A stretch of 64,000 nucleotides of DNA from JAUIAI01 sp049680625. Its GTDB lineage: Bacteria > Pseudomonadota > Gammaproteobacteria > Burkholderiales > Burkholderiaceae_E. Location of the stretch: the NCBI GenBank assembly GCA_049680625.1, contig JBAUID010000182.1, positions 75,979 to 139,978 of the forward strand, in the 5' to 3' direction. Positions 52,164 to 63,200 of the stretch are shown here, in pieces. The position numbers and the translations under genes were made by a program. A model generated the notes under the pieces. It saw only the letters and a list, made by a program, of their open reading frames with translations. It was not told the DNA's origin and made no database searches. Position 1 is the stretch's first letter, and each line of letters opens with the position of its first letter.

Positions 52164-52877
52164 TTATTTTCCGGCGGGCAAAGCGGTTGGTGTTAGTTCG
52201 CTCGCATCAATATCTATCTGCCGAACAACGCCGGAGATCCCTGGGAAGTCCTTCAGGACCGCCTGCACCAGTAGTGGCAACGCCGCCCCTGCCACCGGTC
52301 TGCCGGCGCGACTCAGGCCAGTGCCTTCATATAGTTTTCGCTTCTCGGCAGAGCGGGCATCACGCATAACCAGCTTCAGCTCGTGCTCATGAACCTGAAC
52401 CACTTCTTCGTAAGTGTCCGGATAGGTACTCCACAACAACGGGGCCGAGAAACCGATACCCCCGTGTCGATATCGCCCTCCAAAATACAAATAAGGAGAA
52501 ACAGTCGCGGCCCGGCGTACACGCTGCTCGCGAGCCAGCACCTGGTAGTTGAAGCTCACCTCAAGGGCGGGATTTGTTGTTTCCGAGAATCCCGCAATAA
52601 GCAATTGCTCACGAATGATGTTTCGCCAAGTTTTCCAGCGGAGTTCATCCACGTCGGCGGGTTGATCAGCAAACCGAAAACTACGCGGTGTCAGCCCACC
52701 CGGCCAGTCGTGAAAAACAGTGACATCATGGCGCACCATAGGCGTTGAACAGGCCGACATGCCAAGCACCCCCGCGGCCAGGAAAATCGCCCCCAGGAAA
52801 CGGCAAATACTCCTGCTTCGGCCAGTAATAGCCGTCCCCAGGATACAAAACACTGAAAAGCCGTTTAAACGTAGCAT
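52164..52877 (-). CDS. DUF4136-like lipoprotein
   Basis: About 237 residues from ATG 52877 (GTG 52886 also possible). The signal region is long, with the hydrophobic part FLGAIFLAAGVLGMSACS ending in a lipobox Cys near residue 44. The mature protein has the DUF4136 pattern: VFHDWPGGLTPRSFRF near the start, a repeated strand-helix fold, FNYQVLAREQRV and TYEEVVQVHEHELKLVMRDARS. The family is found in the Gram-negative envelope and has no established function. It lies divergent from pepN and 255 bases before the LEPR operon in the same orientation. A link with that operon is possible but not shown. Confidence 0.8.
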   Translation of the reverse strand: MLRLNGFSVFCILGTAITGRSRSICRFLGAIFLAAGVLGMSACSTPMVRHDVTVFHDWPGGLTPRSFRFADQPADVDELRWKTWRNIIREQLLIAGFSETTNPALEVSFNYQVLAREQRVRRAATVSPYLYFGGRYRHGGIGFSAPLLWSTYPDTYEEVVQVHEHELKLVMRDARSAEKRKLYEGTGLSRAGRPVAGAALPLLVQAVLKDFPGISGVVRQIDIDASELTPTALPAGK

Positions 52878-52911
52878 AGTAGTCACTCAAATATTTAAAA
52901 GAACGGACCTG

Positions 52912-55665
52912 ATGAAAACTGATTCGCCTGTTGTGATACGCCGTTCGGAATACCGTCCCAGCGACTTTCTGGTTGATGCTATCGCGCTGGAATTTGATCT
53001 CGAACCGCAGCGTACCCGTGTTCTTGCAAGGCTGACCGTCAGGCTCAATCCGGATCGCGCCACTCAGGACGCCTCAACCCGGTCAGACCGCCCAAGACTG
53101 GTCCTGAACGGTGAGAACCTGGAACTGGTTGACCTGAAAATCGACGGACAGTCACTTGCCAAGTCTGATTATCGGCTCAAAGGAGATGAATTGCTGCTCA
53201 GTTCAGACCTTGAGACATTTGTTTTACAAACTGAAGTTTTTGTTGCCCCCGAGGAAAACACTTCACTAAATGGTTTGTATACATCCAATGGGAATTTTTT
53301 CACTCAGTGTGAGGCCCAGGGTTTTCGACGTATCACGTGGTTCCCGGACCGCCCAGACATCATGTCTCGGTTCACCGTACGACTGAATGCCCCCAAAGAG
53401 CAATTTCCGGTGCTACTGAGTAACGGCAATCTGGTTGCCAGCGGTCAGTGTGCCGAGCGGCCGGGATGGCACTGGGCAGACTGGGAAGACCCCTTCCCCA
53501 AGCCAAGCTACTTGTTCGCCCTGGTGGCCGGCAAATTGACCTGCGCCGAGAAAACAGTACGCACGGCTTCCGGCAAAGAAAGACTTCTTCAGGTCTGGGT
53601 TGAACCAGGCAACGAGGATAAAACGGATCATGCAATGCAAAGCCTGATCAGGGCGATGCGCTGGGATGAGGAACGCTATGGGCTTGAACTCGATCTGGAC
53701 CGGTTCATGATTGTTGCCGTGTCAGACTTCAACATGGGTGCCATGGAGAACAAAGGCTTGAACATATTTAATACCAAGTATGTTTTTGCCAACCCACGGA
53801 TTGCAACCGACACCGATTTCGCCAACGTGGAATCCGTTGTTGGTCACGAGTACTTTCATAACTGGACTGGCAACCGGGTGACCTGCCGAGACTGGTTCCA
53901 GCTAACGCTGAAAGAAGGGCTCACTGTCTTTCGGGATCAGGAGTTTTCAGCCGACGTTATGGCTTCCGAAGCAAGCAATGAGCAAGGCAAGATCAGTGCT
54001 CGTGTAGTTAAACGAATTGACGACGTCCGCGTTTTACGGATCGCCCAGTTTGCAGAAGACGCCGGGCCAATGGCTCACGCAATTCGTCCCGACAGCTATT
54101 CGGAAATCAGTAATTTCTATACTGTCACTATCTACCAGAAAGGTGCCGAGGTGATTCGGATGCTGCAAACCCTGGTAGGTGAAAAAGGCTTTCGCCAGGG
54201 CATGGATTTGTACTTCGAGCGCCACGACGGACAAGCAGTCACCTGTGACGACTTTATCAGTGCGATTGCGGATGCGAACTCACGCGATTTCTCCCAGTTT
54301 TCACATTGGTACTCGCAAGCGGGAACCCCGGTCGTTCAAGTGCGTGGTCAGTACGATCATGTCCGCCGTCGCTACGTAATGACTGTCAATCAGATTTGCC
54401 CGCCAACTCCCGGACAAACACGGAAAAAACCTTTCCATATTCCTCTGGCGATAGCGCTGCTCAACGAGCAAGGCCACGAAATTCCACTCGTGTTATCTGA
54501 AACCGACGGTAACAAAAGCAATGCGGTCGCGGCATCAGGGGAGACCGTACAATACCCCAGCCAGCGGATACTCGAATTGACTGAAGCGAGCCAGGAATTT
54601 GTTTTTGAAGATGTGGCAACCATGCCGGTCCCATCACTACTTCGAAGCTTCTCCGCCCCCGTAATTCTCGACTATCCGTATACCGAGACAGAGCTGAGTT
54701 TTCTCGCAGTACATGAGACCGATCCTTTCAACCGCTGGGATGCAATCCAAAGGCTGGCGGTCGGCGCGACAATAAAACTGCTGGACGGAAACGAAGAGGC
54801 TCAGAGCTGCGAATTTGTGCGCGACGCGGTAGCTGGCATCCTGCGCGATTCAAGCCTGGATCCAGCCTTCCGGGCGCTGGCCCTGAGCCTGCCGGGCGAA
54901 GGCTATATCTCAGAGCAACTGAGCCTGGTTGATCCGGTCGCTGTTCGCGAATCCCGCAATGCCGTGCAACGCTATCTTGTCCACGAGTTGCAGCCGTCAT
55001 TAGAAGCAGTTTTTAATGAGAACCATTCCAATACCGCATACAAGGCTGACGCGGCATCAGCCGGAAAACGCGCACTGAAAAACGTGGCCTTGTCGATGCT
55101 GGTGGCCGGATCAGTTGAAAAATATCAGGAAGCCGCTTTTCAAACCGTGTCCGGATCAGACAATATGACCGACCAGGCCGCAGCGCTTAGCGCCCTGGTG
55201 AATAGTGATGCGCCGCAGCGAGAGCAGGCATTGGCTTTGTTCGCCGAACAATTTGCCGACGAAGCCCTGGTGATGGATAAATGGTTCTCACTTCAGGCAA
55301 CCATGCACCGGCAAGTTGATGACCCCCCGGTCCTCGACAGGGTATTAGCGCTGACCCGACATCCCGACTTTTCGCTGACAAATCCGAACCGGATTCGATC
55401 TTTGGTGAGCGCATTTTGCAGTGGCAATCTGGCGGAGTTTCACGCCGAAGACGGAAAAGGTTATGCATTTTGGCTTGACCAGGTTTTGCGCATCGATGCA
55501 ACCAACCCCCAGGTCGCCTCTCGCCTGGCAAGAGCGATGGACCGGTGGAGAAAGTTTGACCTCCCCCGCCAGGCAAGAATGAAACAAGCCCTCAACGCAC
55601 TGGCGGCTACTGATAATTTGTCGCGCGACGTTGCAGAGATTGTTCATAAAGCCCTGGCCGAGTAA
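52912..55665 (+). CDS. pepN: Aminopeptidase N
   Basis: 917 residues from ATG 52912, the normal bacterial PepN start (the frame is open upstream but overlaps the divergent lipoprotein gene). M1-family signature: exopeptidase motif GAMENKGLNIF, zinc site HEYFHNWTGNRVTCRDWFQLTLKEG (HExxH and the Glu 18 residues on). C-terminal domains follow in the standard order: an Ig-like part, then the DUF3458 helical domains to the end (FAEQFADEALVMDKWFSLQA). It removes N-terminal residues from peptides in the cytosol. fbp follows after 150 bases. Confidence 0.95.
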   Translation: MKTDSPVVIRRSEYRPSDFLVDAIALEFDLEPQRTRVLARLTVRLNPDRATQDASTRSDRPRLVLNGENLELVDLKIDGQSLAKSDYRLKGDELLLSSDLETFVLQTEVFVAPEENTSLNGLYTSNGNFFTQCEAQGFRRITWFPDRPDIMSRFTVRLNAPKEQFPVLLSNGNLVASGQCAERPGWHWADWEDPFPKPSYLFALVAGKLTCAEKTVRTASGKERLLQVWVEPGNEDKTDHAMQSLIRAMRWDEERYGLELDLDRFMIVAVSDFNMGAMENKGLNIFNTKYVFANPRIATDTDFANVESVVGHEYFHNWTGNRVTCRDWFQLTLKEGLTVFRDQEFSADVMASEASNEQGKISARVVKRIDDVRVLRIAQFAEDAGPMAHAIRPDSYSEISNFYTVTIYQKGAEVIRMLQTLVGEKGFRQGMDLYFERHDGQAVTCDDFISAIADANSRDFSQFSHWYSQAGTPVVQVRGQYDHVRRRYVMTVNQICPPTPGQTRKKPFHIPLAIALLNEQGHEIPLVLSETDGNKSNAVAASGETVQYPSQRILELTEASQEFVFEDVATMPVPSLLRSFSAPVILDYPYTETELSFLAVHETDPFNRWDAIQRLAVGATIKLLDGNEEAQSCEFVRDAVAGILRDSSLDPAFRALALSLPGEGYISEQLSLVDPVAVRESRNAVQRYLVHELQPSLEAVFNENHSNTAYKADAASAGKRALKNVALSMLVAGSVEKYQEAAFQTVSGSDNMTDQAAALSALVNSDAPQREQALALFAEQFADEALVMDKWFSLQATMHRQVDDPPVLDRVLALTRHPDFSLTNPNRIRSLVSAFCSGNLAEFHAEDGKGYAFWLDQVLRIDATNPQVASRLARAMDRWRKFDLPRQARMKQALNALAATDNLSRDVAEIVHKALAE

Positions 55666-55815
55666 TGCACTCGCGTGCACCCACGGACAGTACGAACGCG
55701 TCATGTTTCCTCGGCGCAGCCACCCTGGCCGGCTACAATAGACCACGCTTCGGCGCCCCGACCTTGTTTTCCCAAGCGCCTCGTTTCCGACTAACTCCTC
55801 ACCACCGGACCGTTC

Positions 55816-56820
55816 ATGTCACAGACCAGCCTGTCCCAGTATCTGACCGAAAAAGGCCGCGAAAAAAAACTCGTTCCCAGTGAACTCAGGCAGCTGATCG
55901 AAGTTATCGGTTCGGTTTGCAGCCAGATCAGCCACGAGGTTGCTCGTGGTGCCTTAGCCGACATTCTAGGCGAAGCCGGCACCGATAATGTTCAGGGAGA
56001 AAGCCAGAAACAACTAGACGTTATCGCCAACGACATGTTGCTGCACGGGAACGCCTGGGGCGGCAATCTGGCGGCAATGGCATCCGAAGAAATGGACAAT
56101 GCCTGGCCGATCCCGGCAAATTACCCAAAAGGGCCTTATTTACTTTTGTTCGACCCTCTCGACGGCTCAAGCAATATTGCCGTTAACGTATCGATTGGAA
56201 CGATCTTCTCGGTACTCAAAGCGCCAAGCCCTGGTCAGCCCGCAACCGACACTGATTTTCTCCAACCCGGTACCAGCCAGATAGCCGCCGGCTACGTCGT
56301 TTACGGACCGGCAACCGTCATGGTGTTAACAGTCGGAGATGGGGTCGCCTGCTTCTCGCTGGATCCGAACAGTGGCAACTGGTGGTTGACCCAGGACAAC
56401 ATGCGAATCCCGGCTCAGACCGGTGAGTATTCGATCAATGCCTCGAACAGTCGTTACTGGTTTGAACCCGTCAGCCGCTATATCGATGAGCTGCTGGCCG
56501 GGAAAGATGGTCCCCGAGGCAAGAACTACAACATGCGCTGGGTCGGCTCGATGGTGGCCGACGTCCATCGAATTTTGTCTCGGGGCGGAATTTTCATGTA
56601 TCCCAAAGACAGCCGAGACCCGGATAAGCCAGGCAAGCTTCGCCTGATGTACGAAGGCAACCCAATGGCCATGCTGGTTGAGCAAGCCGGCGGGGCGGCA
56701 ACTGACGGACACGGGCGCATTCTGGATATTCAGCCAGAGCAACTGCATCAGCGCGTTGCCGTCTTTCTTGGGTCAAAAGAAGAAGTCGACACTGCCACCG
56801 GTTACCACCAAAACAGCTGA
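55816..56820 (+). CDS. fbp: Fructose-1,6-bisphosphatase, class I
   Basis: 334 residues, the usual class I length. Metal/phosphate motif LLLFDPLDGSSNIAVNVSIGTIFSVL, and substrate-binding NYNMRWVGSMVADVHRIL with KLRLMYEGNPMAMLVEQAGG near the C-terminus. It dephosphorylates fructose 1,6-bisphosphate to fructose 6-phosphate in gluconeogenesis, in line with the pyruvate carboxylase encoded 15 kb away and an organism growing on organic acids. It stands alone between pepN and the ProX-like gene, with about 100-150 bases on each side. Confidence 0.95.
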   Translation: MSQTSLSQYLTEKGREKKLVPSELRQLIEVIGSVCSQISHEVARGALADILGEAGTDNVQGESQKQLDVIANDMLLHGNAWGGNLAAMASEEMDNAWPIPANYPKGPYLLLFDPLDGSSNIAVNVSIGTIFSVLKAPSPGQPATDTDFLQPGTSQIAAGYVVYGPATVMVLTVGDGVACFSLDPNSGNWWLTQDNMRIPAQTGEYSINASNSRYWFEPVSRYIDELLAGKDGPRGKNYNMRWVGSMVADVHRILSRGGIFMYPKDSRDPDKPGKLRLMYEGNPMAMLVEQAGGAATDGHGRILDIQPEQLHQRVAVFLGSKEEVDTATGYHQNS

Positions 56821-56916
56821 CAGCACCGGACATGCGGCGCCCTACCTGTTACGATCGTCGGGACAAGCCGCAGTGGCGAGGCCGCATATTGCAGTGACCC
56901 GACCCAGAAGTCGATC

Positions 56917-57969
56917 ATGACAGAAAGCACGCAAAGTAAAAAAAGCCCAACAAGCACTCAAGGAACGATACGTAAACTGCGCAGACATCTGGCGCTACGC
57001 ATCGGGTCAACGTTTGTGCTGGTCGGTTTTGCGCTAACCGGCCTGCCGGCCCTGGCGGCACCCGCGGGCGTGGTCCAGCCCGGGGTCAGTACTGATGAAG
57101 AATTATTTCAGACCCTTGTCGTCATGCATGCGCTCAAAGACATTGGATTCAGAGTACGGCGCCAGGTGTCTGCCACTTATGAAGAGCTGCACAACGCAGT
57201 CGCCGCCGGCAGGGCCACTTTCATTGCCAATCACTGGTCAAACCTGCATCGGCCGTACCTGACCCAACCCGCGGCAATGGCCGGGCTGGCCGTTGCGGGA
57301 CGCCTGGTTGATGAAACCCGCCAGGGATACCTGGTCGACAGGCGCACCGCTTCAAAACTCGGGCTTAAGACAATCGCCGACTTGAAAGACCCGGCCAAAG
57401 CCGCCCTGTTTGATACCAATGGTGATGGCAAAGCTGATCTGGTCGGATGTGAGCAGTCGTGGTCTTGCGCTGCGGTGATTGACCATCAGCTGAAAGCCTT
57501 CGATCTGGCCAATAGAATTGAACAAACTCAAAAAGGCTACAACCAGCAAATGCAGTCAACCCTAAAGCGACTGCACTCGCGTGAGCCTGTATTGTTTTAC
57601 GCCTGGGAGCCAGGCTGGGTCACCGGGCAACCCGATATCCACAATCAGGTTCGCTGGCTGGCTGTCCCGTTCAGCGCCCTGCCACCGCCCCGCAGCGACC
57701 TGGACTCCGCTGGTCCTGATGGCATTAATACCGGGTTCCAGACCAACAGCATTCAGATTATTGCGAACACAAGATTCCTGAACAATCACCCGGCGGCGGC
57801 AAGACTTTTAGGCGAAATCAATATTCCCGCCCGTGATATCTCGGAACAAAACATGAGGATGCAAATTGGTGAGGATTCGATTCCCGATATTGAGCGTCAT
57901 GCCCGCCAATGGATAGCGGCCAACCGGAACAAATACGATCGATGGCTGGCCGTTTCAAAAGGCAACTAA
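56917..57969 (+). CDS. ProX-like glycine betaine/proline betaine-binding protein
   Basis: 350 residues with an N-terminal export signal (long basic n-region, hydrophobic FVLVGFALTGLPALAA, cleavage about residue 49). Substrate-binding-protein family type IV (OpuAC/ProX): VSATYEELHNAVAAGRATFIANHWSN at the first lobe, YLVDRRTASKLGLKTIADL, EQSWSCAAVIDHQLKAFDL, and the FYAWEPGWV stretch, whose aromatic residues resemble the cage for trimethylammonium. No ABC permease or ATPase gene is next to it, so its transporter must be encoded elsewhere. It probably binds betaine or carnitine for osmoprotection. Confidence 0.86.
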   Translation: MTESTQSKKSPTSTQGTIRKLRRHLALRIGSTFVLVGFALTGLPALAAPAGVVQPGVSTDEELFQTLVVMHALKDIGFRVRRQVSATYEELHNAVAAGRATFIANHWSNLHRPYLTQPAAMAGLAVAGRLVDETRQGYLVDRRTASKLGLKTIADLKDPAKAALFDTNGDGKADLVGCEQSWSCAAVIDHQLKAFDLANRIEQTQKGYNQQMQSTLKRLHSREPVLFYAWEPGWVTGQPDIHNQVRWLAVPFSALPPPRSDLDSAGPDGINTGFQTNSIQIIANTRFLNNHPAAARLLGEINIPARDISEQNMRMQIGEDSIPDIERHARQWIAANRNKYDRWLAVSKGN

Positions 57970-57996
57970 CAAGGGCCGTTACAAAAGCAACTCGAC

Positions 57997-58917
57997 TCAC
58001 GCAATAAGCCCACCAATATGGCGCGATACACTGCGGCCGAGCGCGGGTAGCGAATACCCGCCTTCCAGTACTGAGACAACCCGACCGTGACCAAGCCGGG
58101 CGGCCACGCTGACTATTTGTCGGGTCAGCCATTCATAGTCGCCTTCATCCCAGCGTAAACCGGCTAACTGATCCTCACGATGCGCATCAAACCCAGCCGA
58201 AATCAGAATTAGTTCTGGCTCAAAGGCTTCCAATGCAGGTATCCACTGTTGCTCACAGGCCTGCCGAACGGCACTGCCATCACTGCCGCCCGATAGCGGC
58301 ACATTAACCATGTTGGCACCGAGCGGCTGGTCACCCGAGCCCGGATACAAACCAGTCTGAAAGCTCGACACCATCAGCACCCGCGACTCCGCCTGAAAAA
58401 TATCTTCTGTCCCATTGCCGTGATGAACATCAAAATCGACAATAGCGACCCGGGACAGGCCCAGCTCATCCAAGGCAACCATTGCGCCAACAGCAACATT
58501 ATTAAAGAAACAAAACCCCATCGGTTTTGCCCGCTCAGCATGGTGACCAGGCGGCCGAACATTGCAGAAGGCCCGTTTGGCACGCCCGCCACAAACCGCT
58601 TCAACTGCCGTGATGACGGCACCTGAAGCGTGTAATGCTGCATTAAGCGTTAGGGGGTTCATTGCGGTGTCAGGATCCAGCGCTACCAGTCCCGAATCAG
58701 GAGATGCATTGAAAATCAAGTCCACATGGGCCTCGCTGTGGGCCCTGAGCAACTGCTCGCGGGTGGCCGGTCGAGCCTGAACTTCTGTCATCTGGTCGAA
58801 CCAACCGCTGTCTAGCAAGGCTTGCCTGATTGCCAACAAGCGCTCGGGAGATTCCGGATGCAGCTCGCCCATCGAGTGGCCCGTACAAGCCGGATGAGAA
58901 ATAAACAAGTTATCCAT
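57997..58917 (-). CDS. Histone deacetylase-family deacetylase
   Basis: 306 residues from ATG 58917; a 15-codon upstream extension is possible but lacks family similarity. HDAC superfamily class II-type bacterial acetylpolyamine/acetyllysine deacetylase: early HPESPERLLAIRQAL, catalytic His pair RPPGHHAERAKPMGFCFFNN, zinc site VDFDVHHGNGTEDIF, LVLISAGFDAHREDQLAGL and the Tyr/Gly loop VLEGGYSLPALGRS. It removes acetyl groups from a lysine side chain or polyamine in the cytosol. It is convergent with the ProX-like gene and divergent from the RND operon. Confidence 0.92.
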   Translation of the reverse strand: MDNLFISHPACTGHSMGELHPESPERLLAIRQALLDSGWFDQMTEVQARPATREQLLRAHSEAHVDLIFNASPDSGLVALDPDTAMNPLTLNAALHASGAVITAVEAVCGGRAKRAFCNVRPPGHHAERAKPMGFCFFNNVAVGAMVALDELGLSRVAIVDFDVHHGNGTEDIFQAESRVLMVSSFQTGLYPGSGDQPLGANMVNVPLSGGSDGSAVRQACEQQWIPALEAFEPELILISAGFDAHREDQLAGLRWDEGDYEWLTRQIVSVAARLGHGRVVSVLEGGYSLPALGRSVSRHIGGLIA

Positions 58918-59040
58918 TTTGGTATTCACCACCAAAAAAAGTTGTATGTCAGACCCCAACATCCTTAAGTAAGAGCTGAAATAACCAAGACTGCCCTCCT
59001 AATAGATACAATTCAAGATTGTGCTGGGGAAAAAACATCT

Positions 59041-60288
59041 GTGACTGCAACAACAGACAAACCGGGTTGGCTTAGCCGTCTATTCTGGCCGCTGCTGGTT
59101 ATGCTGATTCTGATCGGCAGTATCGCTGGCTTTATGGCCTTACACAAATTCAAGCCACGTGCCGACGTCAAACCGATCGAGCGTCAGGTCGCCAGCGTAT
59201 TGGCCGCAAAAATCAACATCGGGTCTGGCGGATTACCGGTGACCGGCAATGGCCTCGTCCGGGCCCGAACCCAGGTATCGCTGACCGCAGAGGTATCCGC
59301 CCGGGTTATCGCAGTCAGCCCTGCGCTGGTTGCCGGCGGCTCGATTCGTCAAGGCAGTGTGCTTATCCGGCTTGACGACACCGCGTTTCGCGCGTCGTTG
59401 TCGCAAGCAAGTGCAGATCTCAATGGTGCTGTTTCAAATCTGAAGCTTGCCGAACAATCGGTAAAACGCACCCGGGAACTGATTGACAAAGGATTCCTGT
59501 CCCGCCAGACACTTGACGAACAAATCTCTGCCCGCGAACAAGCCCAATCCAGGGTCGCCCGAGCCCGCGCAGTGAGCCGTTCGCAGAAAATCAGTCTTGC
59601 CAGAACCCGGATTCTGGCGCCCTTCGACGGTCGGGTATTAAGCGCCGCCATCAATGGCGGCGACACGGTTCAACCTGGCCGCGAACTGGCCCGGGTGTTT
59701 GATGACAACGCACTTGAGGTCGCCGTTTCACTGACCGACGACGATATGGCCTTGATCGATAATCCGTGGAGTAACGGTCAGGGAAAGGCTCTGGCCACTG
59801 TCATGGTGGATCACGGAGGTAAGCGTTATGCGTGGGACGCGGTTGTCGACCGGGTCGAAGCGGCAATTGACCCGGCCACCCGAACTTTCAATGTTGTTGT
59901 CCGTGTACTTAACCCAACTGCGGCCGGACGCGCCGTGGATGGTCCGAGTGTCCAGGGCCCGCCGCTGTTGGTGGGTATGTATGCAACGGTTGAAATTGCC
60001 GGTCGCGACCAGGGCCAATACGTTACCGTGCCGCGCGACGCGCTGCGCGATGGGTCAACGGTCTGGACAATCGATGATGCCGGCGCAGTGCGTATCGTAA
60101 AAGTCGATGTACTGGCTGAAAGTGATCAAGAGGTTGCTTTGGCGATGGGCGAATTAACCCCGAAAAGCCTCGTGATTACCAGTGATCTCAAGGTCGTTAC
60201 GGAAGGGATGCCGGTGCAAGTCATCGGTAAGCCATCACCGGCCAGGCAGTCGTCCGCACCACAGCCTGCAAATACCGACCGATCATGA
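59041..60288 (+). CDS. RND efflux periplasmic adaptor
   Basis: 415 residues from GTG 59041. Inner-membrane anchor at about 15-35 (WPLLVMLILIGSIAGFMAL). Then the full four-domain MFP order: lipoyl (VSARVIAVSPALVAGGSIRQGSVLIRLDD), coiled-coil hairpin (VKRTRELIDKGFLSRQTLDEQISAREQAQSRVARA), second lipoyl half (RILAPFDGRVLSAAINGGDTV), beta-barrel and membrane-proximal domain. Unlike the adaptors of clusters A and B, it is a conventional RND partner. Its stop overlaps the pump start by 4 bases. It couples the pump to a TolC-type channel; none is encoded beside it. Confidence 0.92.
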   Translation: MTATTDKPGWLSRLFWPLLVMLILIGSIAGFMALHKFKPRADVKPIERQVASVLAAKINIGSGGLPVTGNGLVRARTQVSLTAEVSARVIAVSPALVAGGSIRQGSVLIRLDDTAFRASLSQASADLNGAVSNLKLAEQSVKRTRELIDKGFLSRQTLDEQISAREQAQSRVARARAVSRSQKISLARTRILAPFDGRVLSAAINGGDTVQPGRELARVFDDNALEVAVSLTDDDMALIDNPWSNGQGKALATVMVDHGGKRYAWDAVVDRVEAAIDPATRTFNVVVRVLNPTAAGRAVDGPSVQGPPLLVGMYATVEIAGRDQGQYVTVPRDALRDGSTVWTIDDAGAVRIVKVDVLAESDQEVALAMGELTPKSLVITSDLKVVTEGMPVQVIGKPSPARQSSAPQPANTDRS

Positions 60289-63200
60289 ACCGTCTCATCG
60301 AATGGATGGCTGCTCACCCAGTCGCCGCCAACCTGCTGATGGTGCTTATCCTGATTGCCGGCGTCAGTAGTGGGTTGTCGCTGAAGCAGGAAGTCTTTCC
60401 CGAAATAAATTTCGACACAATAGAAACCCGGGTTGTTTATCAGGGGGCGTCACCCGACGAAATTGAAGAATCGATTGTTCAACGTATAGAGGAACAAATT
60501 GAAAGCATCGACGGAGTCGACAAGATCTCAGGTATTGCCGCAGAGGGCCTGGCCGTGGTCCGGGTTCAATTGGTTCGGGGCGCAAAAAGTGACGAAAAAC
60601 TCGACGAGATAAAAGCAGCGATAGACCGCATTACCAGCTTTCCCGAACAAAGCGAGCGACCGATTACCCGCGAGATCGCGAACCGCAACCGGGTACTTGA
60701 GATTGCCGTGTATGGTGACGCGCCCGAGTCGACTTTGCGCGAGCAAGCCTACCGACTGAAGGACGCTTTATCAGCATTACCGGGCATTTCTCTGGCCCAG
60801 GTGGCCAAGGTACGTGAATATGAAATCAGCATCGACGTATCAAACCAGACGCTGCGTTCTTACGGATTAAGCCTGCAATCCCTGGCCCAGACGGTTCGTC
60901 AATCTAGCCTTGATTTACCTGGCGGTGATATCAAAACCGGCAGCGAATCAATTTTGCTTCGTACCATCGGCCGTAACTATACCGCCCGGGACTTTGAAGA
61001 CATTATTGTTGTATCAGCGGCTCGGGGAACAAACATCCGGCTTGGAGACATCGCAACGGTCCGGGACAGTTTCCGGGATCAGGACCTAATCATGCGATAC
61101 AACAGTAAGCCGGCCGCGTTTGTGCAGGTATTCCGGGTAGGAGAAGAAAAAGTCCTGGATGTAGTCGCCGCCGCAGAACGATATATTGAAGAAAAGTCTG
61201 CGCCCAGTCTTCCGCCAGGGCTGACGGTTGAGGTCTGGCAGAACAGTGCAACCGAATTCAATAACCGGCGAAACCTGCTGATGCGCAATGGCATCATTGG
61301 AATTGTCCTGGTCATGCTTGCGCTGACTTTGTTTCTGGACATACGCCTGGCTTTCTGGGTATCTGCGGGCATTGCAGTTTCGTTTGTAGGTGCTTTCGCC
61401 GTGATGCCGTTGTTCGGATTGTCGATCAATATGATGTCACTATTCGGTTTCATCCTGGCCATTGGTATCGTGGTTGATGATGCCATTGTGATGGGCGAAA
61501 ATATTTTTTCCACGGCGCAGCGTGGCGGCTCAGCGCTACAAGCTGCAGTCGATGGCGCAAAACGCGTTGCGGTCCCGGTACTGCTGGCCGTATCGACCAC
61601 TATTGTCGCCTTTGTACCTTTGCTAACGGTTCCGGGTACGGTCGGCAAATTCTTATTTCAAATTCCGGCAATTGTCATGATTGTCCTGGTGATTTCGGTG
61701 ATTGAGGCCATATTCATCATGCCTCACCATCTGGCCTACCTGAAAATCAACCAGGCTCCACGAAGTTTTATCGGCCGCACAACCCGGCGTATCCGCAACC
61801 GGGTTGATGGAGCATTGCGACGCTTCGTCGACGGACCTCTGGAACAAGCACTGTATTTTTCAACCCGACACTACGGCGTCATTATCGCCAGTGCTTTTGG
61901 TATTTTTGTCCTGACCCTGGGAATTATCACCGCCGGCTACGTGAAATTCTCTTTCTTTCCGCAGGTGGAAGGCCGGACCGTCACCGCGTCGATTGAACTA
62001 ACTCCCGGCACTCAGCCCGCAGCCACCCTGACAATTGCGCAACAAATCGAAACAGCCGCGCGTGAAGCTGATGCGCAACTGAGCGGCGAGGGTCAACGGC
62101 TGATTAACACGACCTATGTCTCGGTCGGCGAACAGAGCCGATCCGGGCCAGGCGCTGCGGCGGCTCTTGGCCTGATCCAGGGCAATCGCGCGTCGATTGT
62201 TGTTGAATTGATCGACCCGGAAGAACGCACGATAACGGGCAAACAATTCGAACGCCGCTGGCGCGAGAAAGTTGGCGACAACCCAGCGATTCGAAAAATC
62301 TCCTTTGCATCCAACCTGATCAATCTTGGCTCACCAATACAGGTACAGCTTTCCGCGCGCAATCCCGAAGCCCTGGCCCGGGCGGTCAGTACCCTGCGAC
62401 TTGAACTTGAGCGAATTGATGGCGTCTACGACGTCCGTGACGACCGTGAACCCGGCAAACGAGAAGTGCAATTCCGCCTGAAACCTTATGCGCGCACCCT
62501 GGGCATTACCGTTGACTCATTGTCGCGCCAGGTACGGGCGGCCTTTTATGGTGCTGAAGCAACCCGGGTGCAACGCGGCCGGGACGAAGTACGCGTCTTT
62601 GTCCGGCTGCCTGCTGTTGAACGCAACGCGTTGAGTGATCTGCGTGAGTACCGCATTCAAACGCCAGGAGGTGATTATGTGCCACTGCAACAGCTTGCTG
62701 ACGTCAGTCTCGGTTACGGCACACCGACAATCATTCGTGAAGACGGCGTGCGTCGTAACACCGTGATCGCCGAAGTGGACGGAGCAACCATCACGGGACA
62801 GCAGGTAAATTCTGAAATTGTTGATCGGATATTGCCCGGGATTTCACAACAAATACCCGACTTAAGCTACGCGATGGGTGGTGAGCAACGCGAACAAGGG
62901 CAGGCGCTGCCAGGGCTTGCCCGAAACTTCTTGCTGGCGGTTTTTTGTATGTACGCCATACTTGCGCTGGCATTTCGTTCTTACATACAACCTTTTCTCG
63001 TCATCGCCGCAATTCCGTTCGGACTGGTCGGCGCAACCATTGGCCATTTACTACTGGACCTGAGCTTTGGCCTGACCAGTATATTTGGCATTGTTGGCTT
63101 GTCGGGCATTATCGTAAACGGATCATTGGTACTGATCGATTTCATTAACGAGCAGCGCAGCCGCGGACTCGACATGGAACAAGCAATTGTCACGGCCGCA

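Noticed and set aside
52720..52911. 64-residue N-terminal extension of aminopeptidase N
   Set aside because: It overlaps the divergent lipoprotein gene and PepN proteins normally begin at the MKTDSP-type start; ATG 52912 is preferred.
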